Source: an uncultured Clostridia bacterium (GTDB taxonomy: Bacteria; Bacillota; Clostridia; Christensenellales; UBA1242). Taken from it: a DNA stretch of 18,690 bases. The position numbers and the translations under genes are program-made. The notes beneath the pieces are model-generated. The model worked only from the letters and a program-made list of their open reading frames with translations, was not told the DNA's origin and made no database searches. Numbering within the stretch: position 1 is the stretch's first letter; every line of letters starts with the position of its first letter. The stretch lies in NCBI GenBank assembly GCA_947366645.1, contig CANBAX010000005.1:1-18690 (forward strand), given 5' to 3'. Below, in pieces: positions 18,101 through 18,690 of the stretch.

Positions 18101-18643
18101 AATACTTCCACTGCAATTTATCACAGTTGTATTAAAACTACTCATGGCTACAATTGAACCAGAAATACTTGGACCAGTGCCGTTAAATCGCGGTTCACTG
18201 CAAGTAACATTACATATAGTAGCATTAAAAGTACAGCCAAACAAACCTGCTAGGTAAGTGGTGGTAGTCAAACCATCACTTGAGGTCCCAGCAGATGATT
18301 CAGAAACTACCATTCCGCTCACTGTATGAAAGTTTCCGTTAAAAACACCCATAAAATTGCCGTTTGAAGGACTTCCAATAGGTGTCCAATAGGAACCTGC
18401 CAAATCAATATTGGCTGTAAGCTCATAGTTTGCGCTTGCCCAAGTAGTTCCTGTTTCAGTTGCTACAAGATATGAAAGTAACGCCAAGTCCTCGGCGTTA
18501 TTGATTTGATAATAATTTCTGTCTGGGCGGGCAACAGGATTTCCAAAAGGAGTGGCGCTTTCCACCCTTGATGAATCAAACCTATTTGCCCAGTTGCCGT
18601 TTGTTTCGCTGGCTAACGTTTCGGTTGATGAATATCCCGCCAC
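107..18643 (-). CDS. Giant modular cell-surface protein with InlB B-repeats, YDG/MBG Ig-like modules, terminal GLUG-like modules and a C-terminal membrane anchor (5' partial)
   Basis: One uninterrupted minus-strand frame gives about 6,178 native residues (very roughly 0.65-0.7 MDa) and ends at TAA 107-109. In order it shows a GLUG-like beta-helix module (about 48-220), InlB-like modules, two tandem super-repeats (1248-3213, 3214-4895) of InlB, Ig-like and YDG/MBG modules, divergent InlB repeats, a second GLUG-like module (6033-6132), a Leu-rich membrane helix (6145-6169) and an Arg/Lys tail. InlB units are recognised by a GY..xGW core and a closing A.W, for example W1342, W1922, W2671, W3122, W3285, W3794, W4535, W4805 and W5607. 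No catalytic motif is visible. Such module sets are typical of adhesin-like or stalk-like surface proteins, so an adhesive or structural role outside the cell is inferred, not shown. The 5' end is missing: the only in-frame start (GTG at 18656-18658) is in sequencing adapter, so no signal peptide or RBS can be assessed. The gene appears monocistronic at its 3' end, with a terminator touching the stop codon. Confidence 0.93.
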   Translation of the reverse strand: MAGYSSTETLASETNGNWANRFDSSRVESATPFGNPVARPDRNYYQINNAEDLALLSYLVATETGTTWASANYELTANIDLAGSYWTPIGSPSNGNFMGVFNGNFHTVSGMVVSESSAGTSSDGLTTTTYLAGLFGCTFNATICNVTCSEPRFNGTGPSISGSIVAMSSFNTTVINCSGSIGETTGPTKIYEGAVTAGSTGTLKTVTIKNDKYAATKGFAVMYNLNGGEAYAYSSKTSLGDKKYSSYGTLLTLSGDNASSGLVANYGPSIESRVNVMNGESGVFAIKVGFAFSVDTTLSTLASTGYIASLNWTMKPYNLNAYYGYASDPVRTTLRNDAKFDTNFTRVGYTLEGIYTDATHENRLSGLNFVGDNPALSGNTYTVYLNWTPLTNIGYKIHTLLNGEEHKDSEGNSLTDASQAYSGNLEINDEKATIEPDQTSGVWAVSNHNASKTITITFREKLGFSIGEGDKVGYISESPEVFEEGGVYHVFDSVNVDSKALIASKVSRESKTDENGKLYTECKVEITNLVGSGDVYLVFGRAEIKVELKLGFANDETPTITNTSEGMLLTTSNVKATLSGNSAATKFEVATGKAYLVTKLGEQFTVNFKASKDNQFFATYNVIGCSEFVTGTPTKVTIGEGSYAKEYTVATKPESGFFSTVEGILENQIIAIARALSYKVTIKIEHSNGKTKDYTPPYNELYDGVNRQDQFTNAYAEGSGSNATTSIENYFNADLNESDSSVTVYLYSNEYYKCFYDNGYKGKIKGLNTSDDTEKYFDLTATPNANGFIDYSYSFIPEFVTGGGEFNNAEYIITFTAVPQTYTVSSEIYIDGEKADSDKIEAYGITGQIQNGVARPGDTTGFTFTLAENGQKYLVNTPKLTTEVAQAGDNGSVGEINGGEYTFGTRNTIIRADYTTKKITLNLDATAIVKNVNGSGKDAALGGFTYNKDSLGAIVNYSDFKIALDNDSNDYSINMEIGYYLVGWYLKNGEVVVEAATLEELLNKGGTIAGLLAKEGETLELSVQPVIKQKTITLSFSEGEDEHDLITGTGENQTYYHAQENYEVEGTVKSGFDFSKTAGYFKKIATSGLISWLMTDKNITYLVDATFTYDSSWNDIYGENDNITFNFQPKEWNKIVYTIGVDTTSTISISLGDTIYLTYDLEGNATYHNGEISLGLTKRQGYTANSFSFQGNGNSQTILGNLSGSTNVFTLSEENIITFLASGYYYTKPDVNAFTISTVWEPVVYKVFVDYSAYEQFDWNEENYPLIKKEEGENGRYYIEVAYNSEMTGLAEFKKVLTRLGYTVSGWKNISDSTDENVYNENKKFTLTNDITVKAIWEVDLANPYISINLDGNKDVYYNGKVQTLGTASILPELESGKSYLANGEKVNKGYWVLLGEDNQIIKKFEDNKLILELSNVSESGKYAFVIEVTSDTLSLVSENYTRQSEAITITIKQNEIVIVGSALESYYTGTERFIATENSVQGKLYFNYNAEGKQFSNDLSDAEKIEFEISNELISVVAFRLVSSNGFAVGSNIEIDYILNTNNYENNFTNFKTFGQTGGFTKVSGEYYNNEHNAFSVTEAYFIRHQSENNKIVPTTITFNVSGKGFYVFDMLHKVPFTIGNVQYSIDGSEITVPFDDFTITADIETSSSLAGFYSDLSQFNINYTVKLGGVDVTNNFTANVSGSYEIEDTNASNSYSYNYNVGYLTAKDGMLQSVSNRYGGKNYYNIKITEIVLGDVTLRGEDITEFYTYSNDIEMVITVTGNGTENLNIVIRKGYEVKFTVTVVPIENNVNLSYLGVQSIYIEPADREKLILEFKGGQSLDTEVTEKVSSASYYALFTDVKAITLDKGNGSENEVFFLSAGDNNGKIVVNPEWRGFEFDNWNITKGSGVVLTESADAFVVKAEAGSIPTTLTAQWTLLDPTVTMPQTKEIVKTASETAQTISFTEVAGDITNRNSYITYSYKWYKGDSVIGGQTSENLVLNNITTLNAGDYKLLITATYDGQVKTIEVPFTLKVNTIKITSFELNKTSDTYSNSLISLDANLMLSVGGAKTFNIYENLTDGKIKFGILYKEASVSQIKNAGVYTITLTLDTTIYELAEDVEESQTFVVNKYSYTVKKEEANLSKVFGTVDPALQTTLTLNGQNIIVEFTRGEGEAVDSYPLYFKSVNNENYDIIVPENSDWFEITKTTSNLFVSFNRALTMVYNGKVPASIEAKYENGWKAIVKDMTGAELATVNMTLYFNDAAGNMVMVTTNLSTAFDGFTLSFDESISKNVGTYNLVLDGTSDTYTGIEFTGNNKTLEITKATIIVKDILKTFDETANFVWNSVSSDNITSLTAENLVTGENVTIKGTLGGITVGRYATTQVTLEGEGAGNYNITCTENGQIVASNVEIEVSGTVNEINYGQIKEESLNSPSAMNNLIKLALTANGNSSKAFTANYVSIDSVRINDAQYSKGTFLKVLPENGKYVVVFTLSSANYNKANGEFEVEITINPIAIDLSGNTVTKEYDGEESLPNMVWNMAGKLAGDEVNVTGRYENALIGTNKNLELSLTGLDAENYTISASPRGNITSKAFNFVGKFEYDFVDGLAVPEDIEFAVTYNGNSANFLSSLASKYNSARQGYTQKGWTYDNNGTETNITSDFDAFLDAVVKANATENGAITLNAIWEINKIQVVVNANNASVKYNNAVLPNGGLIEVNYYDNIEISIDGVEGYRYNNYAFSGNGTITEPSNKLTNTTFKLENIITGGTLTINMAEIEISVSIDLSNAPAVANASATWLNKTFVYSVANKVNGVDNNWLPEVTTTLGTYVFDYWTYKVNEEDVRLTDTSTLISALGGNVDKDSGITLTAHFKAAELTISINGDHIKTITINDVEVTNGKFITHYAEDVTIKIVGEAGWKYVRETHEGNVTSITSTEGSVNNLNATLEVTNITSDLTINLVMEEIKVTFKAEKNDANLLNTTITGWTGKTFNYSELNVLVSSLLSSMTATAGTYNQTAWTVGERRVEFTENVLSLIGQLKGEITTDLIIETLLPVWTGENYVITFVSNAEGSTTTGTNPINAIYGEAITGLPTAELEGHVNTWNTEEDGTGLTYREGSKLTTIGALEDGKYNLTLYAQWSTANVEIEIKPNTDNHIISMNIEGEDVTNGSTKTLNFADVLEITVTLEDGYEIDVTRTVLNPNNGQVVVEGNTITISAVTTDAEITVYSKPKTYTISFNVSDYEQINKDEIQVVYGAAAAELSTVTVTREGYDFVEWVDSEGNTYDATTEYKVAGNITLTAKWAVKETKFVSANIGDNFNTTYNGKSQQVANAVLSANGKTISVGESLLSGEKVIKVEYQVKGENDTWTIVSEGMLLNLKDVTNSTYRLLVTIQDLLTSTTYTIYSNEKTVVIEANSIKVSGQNLVSYYTGTNAYVGKEGSNIGTLQYVIGETNVEEISITSVVFEENNFNVGLGYTLRYNLSIHESVVNNYTGLKGNSTEGYYITVENASIVSTPVVINVKGQGYETGKVHTIEDYEVTTSVNGINLNNFNFEISLTTKGTTGKQTEFNEIANSFVVTLNNENVTSNFTHEVTGEYDILSASETYKYDFSINYLTANNGSVELQSKNGYTISISGIKVGDKLINIGEGENFNYIDAETNIFTLAGNNTEKVILVVNNNYDVTFNVTINGVFETVDFLGYTSDITLDSLKTTLENLTQLISKTASFSGRENQEIHAVVTDVKVVTLENGEKDEGLATVYSKIGGEGTSFEVPTWTGFECTGWSIAEGVSVSEGKVVVASNANILPATLTAQWAISKPTTSENNNTISVNAQEGNTDLRVYDIIGAINNQTSDLTYNFAWYNEKGELIGSGETISLKADTDLENNTYYVIVTASKTGFVSASSDEINFTIKVSKATLTVTTTSTDVYTYKNKNYADEITFTLNGTIQKTLTELLATGDVHMVINNGEGEVTEIKNAGTYNVSVIVNEKIYNAFNKVFTFTVNKDSYIIKESDVSSLWKYYGEEEPELKVTISLNNENIDVYFTREAGESVGNYKLSIDTAKTNYSNYSISIDEDNEYFEIRKTEGVLKVTLNGEFKKTYDKNEVELRVEFDEASKTWKLVAYNKGEDTPITQIDLTLKVYNNGTLSDIALSEIASALRGVSFTLKNSSVNAKAYEILINADDTANYKNVSFDKVSYFTIEKKNILVESVTKVFDKTSTFVDTDVIYDRNQIISGDIITISGAFDDERVGDKTVEFVIDGADKDNYEILRSSTFKATITPSYESIKVDVTNTEFTYGDITQGLDEDQLLALLGSITITVGENYTSALTDGYLTIKSVVLNGGLYSSSLHLKANGNYTITVTLASNEYANANNYEKEVKITVATINLDLSATVVEKVYDNTFNVVNATWDLSKVLAGDKVSVSAAYLDKQVGINKDLNVELTGMDSGNYAISASPKGSITATSVRLLLDNDSLGEFVDDGKEIYSSKTYVDVSYPNLDGAGVIKLLTMPTREGYHVTNWAYEVSEGVYEDISETNIIAVLDKAYENGKTLTIYAEWEINDVVITITSTNGDITSGVESGVSYTIKYYDDITFSVMGNVGYKFDNIKVTAGTVAGEITKSGVGTRRDGEFTLKNVASNLELTVSYLEINITVNIDKNIRDNTEEVGNAWTKNTFVYSHAEGVNDILPQIEVLSGTYTQSKWVATINGKTVDVEMTDTRLLKELVGEEVNSDEDAVITFKAEWQGVDYTINFDKNDEDAVMTGNSTITVKYGESLANKTFPTASKTGMKNTWNTKAEGSGRYYTNEDIFETRDEINESGFNITLYAIWANENYNFTVEIAQENVISVMVGGEEVESGKEFTLKYGSSISFVVEVREGYLIACNESELDGFAVVSKLGKTLTISNLSKDNIVFKIFAEAQENTMKVNANLSSLASVIVGEEEVTVTDNTFKVKTGEQAVLTFNASEGYTFDENSVVIANGGIVTKSINEGVLTLTWTGFTTNSTLTVTASAKANTVTIKDSSKYVNSLYINSRLLPASGATYEALTGSELTVSVLLKYGYKNATISLVNDYDNEIVIDGIIISKIGEEIWDESAKAYKQIFSITGFIDGFNIKVSATEREYQFEISTNNIAMGSVSPENATLNFGESLELSATTNTGFAFVGWYIGEKAISYSSDYTFVLNEANKVYLESGEVISVVGHFDYSQAEFSISAKGKGSLSYKIGDGADITVNANSTSKNIISFNTLLTISTLPNRGYAVEFKFYGVDDEEMSYSDYTFENGVLSIYARADGPRHIEVSFVPQKATIKVDAGVQINYQMSYGTDIGGTIKWADENGNLKNESDYIHEGNIAGVSYTINTATGNKEYFVVEPNSGFSFTMASKNAGVIINRLEKDGKIVFEVDGIVGNIELEAVFKAKDNNIDVYFEDENNNKVLAGKITVSTNGYVIASGNDSSYVKINALTGEDVNLVVYTNLTFSFDEGRDNIYTASDDIKNKITLGEVSDAEFALGYTSKVNVTITNIDNNGYIVFHVKPKTFNLQFVNEHEQYGPVLENVSYGYDIPAFNPDEIIPQSKDGYLFKGYFTKELGQGRQYFGEHGQIVSKWFETGYEWNGIEYEVAPHYDPNTNTFTLYAAWYYSKERITIDFIPDELKNTAEGIRIGDIVTPRNNSTTIWTNADNVFYAEVKAGEEMLITAYKFKGYAFQYWYIDRGNGDVLRITGETYPYTSENGEVIITAVYKAEFSLEVFDETTQELSDICGEAYLDNIGNTNGLYDTEAPVTIYAVENKGYKFKGWFNTVTNDYLRDENGNILLGQKDGKKYSYTFESQEPIYLRAIFEGSTVSISVADFANNGNIEKVELNGIVIDKTQWSSFEAKIGDRLTITLTVKNGYGVKWDGPTFTGGNGVYNYIVNALDLVSDEQEIILIRPVADPSPLKFLVKATVQGKDYQQTKELDDAAKITFKDSYVKIVEINSLKTINTLYGVPVYIDISINPNYKLGGVYINKSGKLIPLENVYFESQRQIVINTSQIEEYLIGNTLQLTIDVIRRVWTSEEYRGKTLQGEGIEENPYIIASAEDLAFMAYLVNNGIIDEITGRPFTDGYYSLTSDINLIGNYWEPIGNESHAFNGVLNLNSFKITGISLCPYEKYLPRTYYDGLFWCMTGAAKVIQTNNTLTIALIAAGGTLLLLLLLLLILLLVRRRKKKRMDELANS
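110..151 (-). other. Basic cytoplasmic tail (residues 6170-6183)
   Basis: Fourteen residues, RRRKKKRMDELANS, directly follow the hydrophobic helix. The cluster of seven Arg/Lys is a typical stop-transfer signal that holds the C-terminus inside the cell. Confidence 0.8.
152..226 (-). other. C-terminal transmembrane helix (residues 6145-6169)
   Basis: About 25 uncharged residues run LTIALIAAGGT and then a nearly pure leucine stretch (nine Leu, Ile, three Leu, Val). The charged tail that follows predicts an extracellular N-terminal part and a cytoplasmic C-terminus. No LPXTG-type motif lies directly before the helix, so a single-pass membrane anchor is more likely than sortase attachment to the wall. 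Confidence 0.85.
263..562 (-). other. C-terminal GLUG-like module (residues 6033-6132)
   Basis: It reads GEGIEENPYIIASAEDLAFM, GYYSLTSDINLIGNYWEPIG, AFNGVLNLNSFKITGISL and ends TYYDGLFWCM. The order matches the N-terminal module (..NAEDLALLSYL, NIDLAGSYWTPIG, GVFNG, YLAGLFG). It stops just after the GLF strand and leads within about 12 residues into the membrane helix. Cys residues fall at 6114 and 6131. Confidence 0.72.
563..1234 (-). other. Unassigned beta-rich region before the C-terminal GLUG-like module (about residues 5809-6032)
   Basis: About 224 residues without a recognised domain. One InlB-like fragment is visible (GDRLTITLTVKNGYGVKWDG), followed by strands around IDISINPNYKLGGVYINKSG and LQLTIDVIRRVWTSEEY. 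It links the InlB array to the closing GLUG-like module. Confidence 0.4.
1235..1830 (-). other. Two divergent InlB B-repeats (about residues 5611-5808)
   Basis: The first contains ITAYKFKGYAFQYWYIDRG and ends IITAVYKA. The second contains VTIYAVENKGYKFKGWFN and ends YLRAIFEGS. Both have the GY.F..W core and the A.(F/Y) ending of divergent InlB units. Confidence 0.68.
1838..2140 (-). other. InlB B-repeat, canonical type (residues 5507-5607)
   Basis: It reads KTFNLQFVNEH, VSYGYDIPAFN, GYLFKGYFTKELGQGRQYFG and closes in TLYAAW. The lead strand, GY.F.Gy.t....G and the A.W ending fit the Flg_new/Listeria-Bacteroides repeat. It has an insertion of about 25 residues before the final strand. Confidence 0.72.
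2141..3130 (-). other. Beta-rich region between divergent InlB units (about residues 5177-5506)
   Basis: InlB-like fragments are visible (TISTLPNRGYAVEFKFYG ending in EVSFVPQ; SGFSFTMASKN ending in LEAVFKA; LTFSFDEGRDN ending in IVFHVKP). The units lack the GW core and carry long insertions. No other domain is recognised. Confidence 0.45.
3131..3370 (-). other. Divergent InlB B-repeat (residues 5097-5176)
   Basis: It reads YQFEISTNNIAMGSVSPENA, then LNFGESLELSATTNTGFAFV with GWYIGEK, and closes in SVVGHF. This is the G.v.p......G..v.l.A....Gy.F.gW.......A.F layout of the divergent InlB B-repeat family. Confidence 0.75.
3371..4234 (-). repeat. Three consecutive small beta repeats (residues 4809-4895, 4896-4989, 4990-about 5096)
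   Basis: Three units in a row share the pattern I..v.v.g..v..g....l..G..l.......GY. Their cores are VISVMVGGEEVESGKEFTLK with REGYLIA; ASVIVGEEEVTVTDNTFKVK with SEGYTFD; and YVNSLYINSRLLPASG with KYGYKNA. The first is the last module of super-repeat copy 2; the other two extend it. The same type closes copy 1 (SMNIEGEDVTNGSTKTLNFA, GYEI). Confidence 0.6.
4490..5044 (-). repeat. Nested repeat pair, single unit in super-repeat copy 2 (residues 4539-4723)
   Basis: A 555-base unit matching A1 and A2: IKYYDDITFSVMGNVGYKF, then WTKNTFVYSHAEG, SGTYTQSKWVAT and a closing FKAEWQGV (W4720). It is present once here, where copy 1 has two units. Confidence 0.78.
5345..5569 (-). other. YDG-type module 4 (residues 4364-4438)
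   Basis: It contains VVEKVYDNTFNVVNATW, LAGDKVSVSAAYLDKQVG and ELTGMDSGNYAISASPKG. It is the copy 2 counterpart of the module at 10937-11164; the two share the ending NY.ISASP.G.I. Confidence 0.72.
5885..6109 (-). other. YDG-type module 3 (residues 4184-4258)
   Basis: It contains VTKVFDKTSTFVDTDV, ISGDIITISGAFDDERVGDK and VIDGADKDNYEI. It is the copy 2 counterpart of the module at 11486-11728. Confidence 0.68.
6470..6709 (-). other. MBG-type module in super-repeat copy 2 (residues 3984-4063)
   Basis: Counterpart of the module at 12080-12310: KDSYIIKESDV, KYYGEEEPELKVTISLNN, YFTREAGESVGNYKLSI, NYSISI and a closing YFEIRK. The motif order and closing strand are conserved. Confidence 0.7.
6977..7267 (-). 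other. Ig-like module in super-repeat copy 2 (residues 3798-3894)
   Basis: Counterpart of the module at 12593-12880: LTYNFAWYNEKGELIGSGE, then ENNTYYVIVTASKTG. It again follows an InlB unit ending in AQW (W3794) and lacks Cys. Confidence 0.62.
9533..10087 (-). repeat. Nested repeat pair, unit A2 in super-repeat copy 1 (residues 2858-3042)
   Basis: A 555-base unit repeating the order of A1: THYAEDVTIKIVGEAGWKY, then WTGKTFNYSEL, TATAGTYNQTAWTV and a closing LLPVWTGE (W3039). Only super-repeat copy 1 has this extra unit. Confidence 0.78.
10088..10636 (-). repeat. Nested repeat pair, unit A1 in super-repeat copy 1 (residues 2675-2857)
   Basis: A 549-base unit combining a divergent InlB-like module (VNYYDNIEISIDGVEGYRYN) with a module containing WLNKTFVYS, TTTLGTYVFDYWTY and a closing LTAHFKA. 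It is followed without a gap by a second unit with the same two-part order at 9533-10087, and matched by a single unit at 4490-5044. Confidence 0.78.
10937..11164 (-). other. YDG-type module 2 (residues 2499-2574)
   Basis: This is the clearest YDG example in the window: VTKEYDGEESLPNMVW, LAGDEVNVTGRYENALIGTN, LSLTGLDAENYTISASPRG. The lead and trailing strands fit the domain family closely. Confidence 0.75.
11486..11728 (-). other. YDG-type module 1 (residues 2311-2391)
   Basis: It starts ATIIVKDILKTFDETANFVW, then has GENVTIKGTL, ITVGRYATTQVTLEG and GAGNYNI. The order matches YDG domains (K.YDgt ... GD.v.v.g.y ... vG...v...l.g.dagNY), with TFDET in place of the usual YDGT. Confidence 0.6.
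12080..12310 (-). other. MBG-type module in super-repeat copy 1 (residues 2117-2193)
   Basis: It starts KYSYTVKKEEANLSKVFGTV and contains DPALQTTLTLNG, FTRGEGEAVDSYPL, NYDIIV and a closing WFEITK. This is the kvyG..dPal....G......R..GE.vG.Y.i....nY.i......f.I pattern of MBG domains found in large secreted adhesins. Confidence 0.7.
12593..12880 (-). other. Ig-like module in super-repeat copy 1 (residues 1927-2022)
   Basis: The core YSYKWYKGDSVIGGQTSENL followed by LNAGDYKLLITA matches the bacterial Ig-like pattern y.W.k....i.g.t...l.l.....aG.Y...vt. The usual disulfide Cys residues are absent. It follows directly after the InlB unit ending W1922. Confidence 0.65.
14918..17479 (-). other. N-terminal beta-rich region before the super-repeats (about residues 393-1247), mostly unassigned
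   Basis: About 855 residues of beta-rich, Thr/Ser/Asn/Gly-rich sequence without a confidently named domain. InlB-like signatures are visible, such as EIGYYLVGWYLKNGEV followed by a strand ending LELSVQP, and the segment closing in TISTVWEPV (W1245). Other blocks (around SEFVTGTPTKVTIGEG and ISLGLTKRQGYTANSFSF) look like diverged relatives of the same fold. It does not align over its length with either super-repeat by eye. Confidence 0.5.
17480..17698 (-). other. First InlB B-repeat-like unit (about residues 321-392)
   Basis: The unit contains FTRVGYTLEGIYTDA in its centre and ends YTVYLNWTP, matching the GY...G.yt......yt.ya.W pattern of Listeria-Bacteroides repeats. The preceding stretch (about 220-320) is beta-rich and not assigned. 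Confidence 0.6.
18233..18517 (-). other. N-terminal GLUG-like beta-helix module (residues 48-142)
   Basis: The segment reads NYYQINNAEDLALLSYL, then NIDLAGSYWTPIG, then F.GVFNG...VSGM, and closes with YLAGLFGC. This is the usual order in GLUG-motif and related beta-helix surface proteins: entry strand, ..DL..L..L, ..nIDL....W.PIG, F.G..dG....I.G, GLFG. Beta-helix-like strands (ATICNVTC, TTVINCSGS) continue to about residue 220. Cys residues fall at 142, 149, 153 and 182. The same module type recurs next to the C-terminus. Confidence 0.72.
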
Positions 18644-18690
18644 AGATCGGAAGAGCACACGTCTGAACTCCAGTCACCGGATAACATCTC
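18644..18690 (+). other. Illumina TruSeq adapter plus index (assembly contamination)
   Basis: Bases 18644-18677 match the 34-base TruSeq adapter that begins AGATCGGAAGAGC and ends CAGTCAC. Bases 18678-18685 (CGGATAAC) sit where the 8-base sample index belongs, and 18686-18690 (ATCTC) match the start of the following flow-cell sequence. The insert therefore ends at 18643. Read on the minus strand, the adapter supplies a GTG and four more codons (L, F, R, S) in frame with the gene, and an in-frame TGA at 18674-18676. Together these make a truncated gene look like a complete one with its own start. Confidence 0.98.

Noticed and set aside
107..18643. Alternative genetic code with TGA read as Trp, as in some AT-rich bacteria
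   Set aside because: The frame is open under the standard code, Trp positions conserved in InlB repeats use TGG, and no in-frame TGA is present.
18656..18658. GTG as the start codon of the giant gene
   Set aside because: It lies inside the sequencing adapter. The residues after it (L, F, R, S) are adapter-encoded and there is no genuine upstream sequence in which to look for an RBS.

Overview
The window is almost entirely one gene. A single minus-strand reading frame runs from the right-hand end of the contig to a TAA at 107-109, followed directly by a strong intrinsic terminator. The product is a giant (about 6,180 residues seen, 5' end missing) modular bacterial cell-surface protein. It is built from InlB/Listeria-Bacteroides B-repeats (Flg_new type), YDG/MBG-type and other Ig-like beta modules, with GLUG-like beta-helix modules at both visible ends and a C-terminal Leu-rich transmembrane helix plus an Arg/Lys tail. 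Base composition is AT-rich (two lines counted by hand gave about one-third G+C). Trp is encoded by TGG and no in-frame TGA interrupts the frame, so the standard bacterial code fits. Together this suggests an uncultured, probably gut-associated, low-GC Firmicutes-like bacterium from a metagenome assembly; the taxon cannot be fixed from this sequence.

The right-hand 47 bases (18644-18690) are not biological. They are an Illumina TruSeq adapter, an apparent 8-base index and the first bases of the flow-cell tail. The apparent GTG start lies inside this adapter, so residues 1-5 of the conceptual protein (MLFRS) are artificial. The real protein is truncated at its N-terminus, and its signal peptide and true start are not in the window.

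Layout in protein order (right to left on the DNA; residue numbers count from the artificial GTG): 1-5 adapter; about 48-220 GLUG-like/beta-helix module with four Cys; about 220-1247 loosely conserved InlB-like and unassigned beta modules; 1248-3213 super-repeat copy 1; 3214-4895 super-repeat copy 2, directly abutting copy 1 with the same module order; 4896-5088 two further small repeats of the type that ends copy 2; about 5097-5808 divergent InlB repeats; about 5809-6032 unassigned beta region; 6033-6132 second GLUG-like module; 6145-6169 membrane helix; 6170-6183 basic tail and stop.

The most striking feature is the pair of very long, diverged tandem super-repeats (1,966 and 1,682 residues). 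Copy 1 carries an extra internal tandem duplication of a 183-185-residue unit. The left 73 bases hold no gene I can support, and no RNA gene, CRISPR array or insertion sequence was seen.
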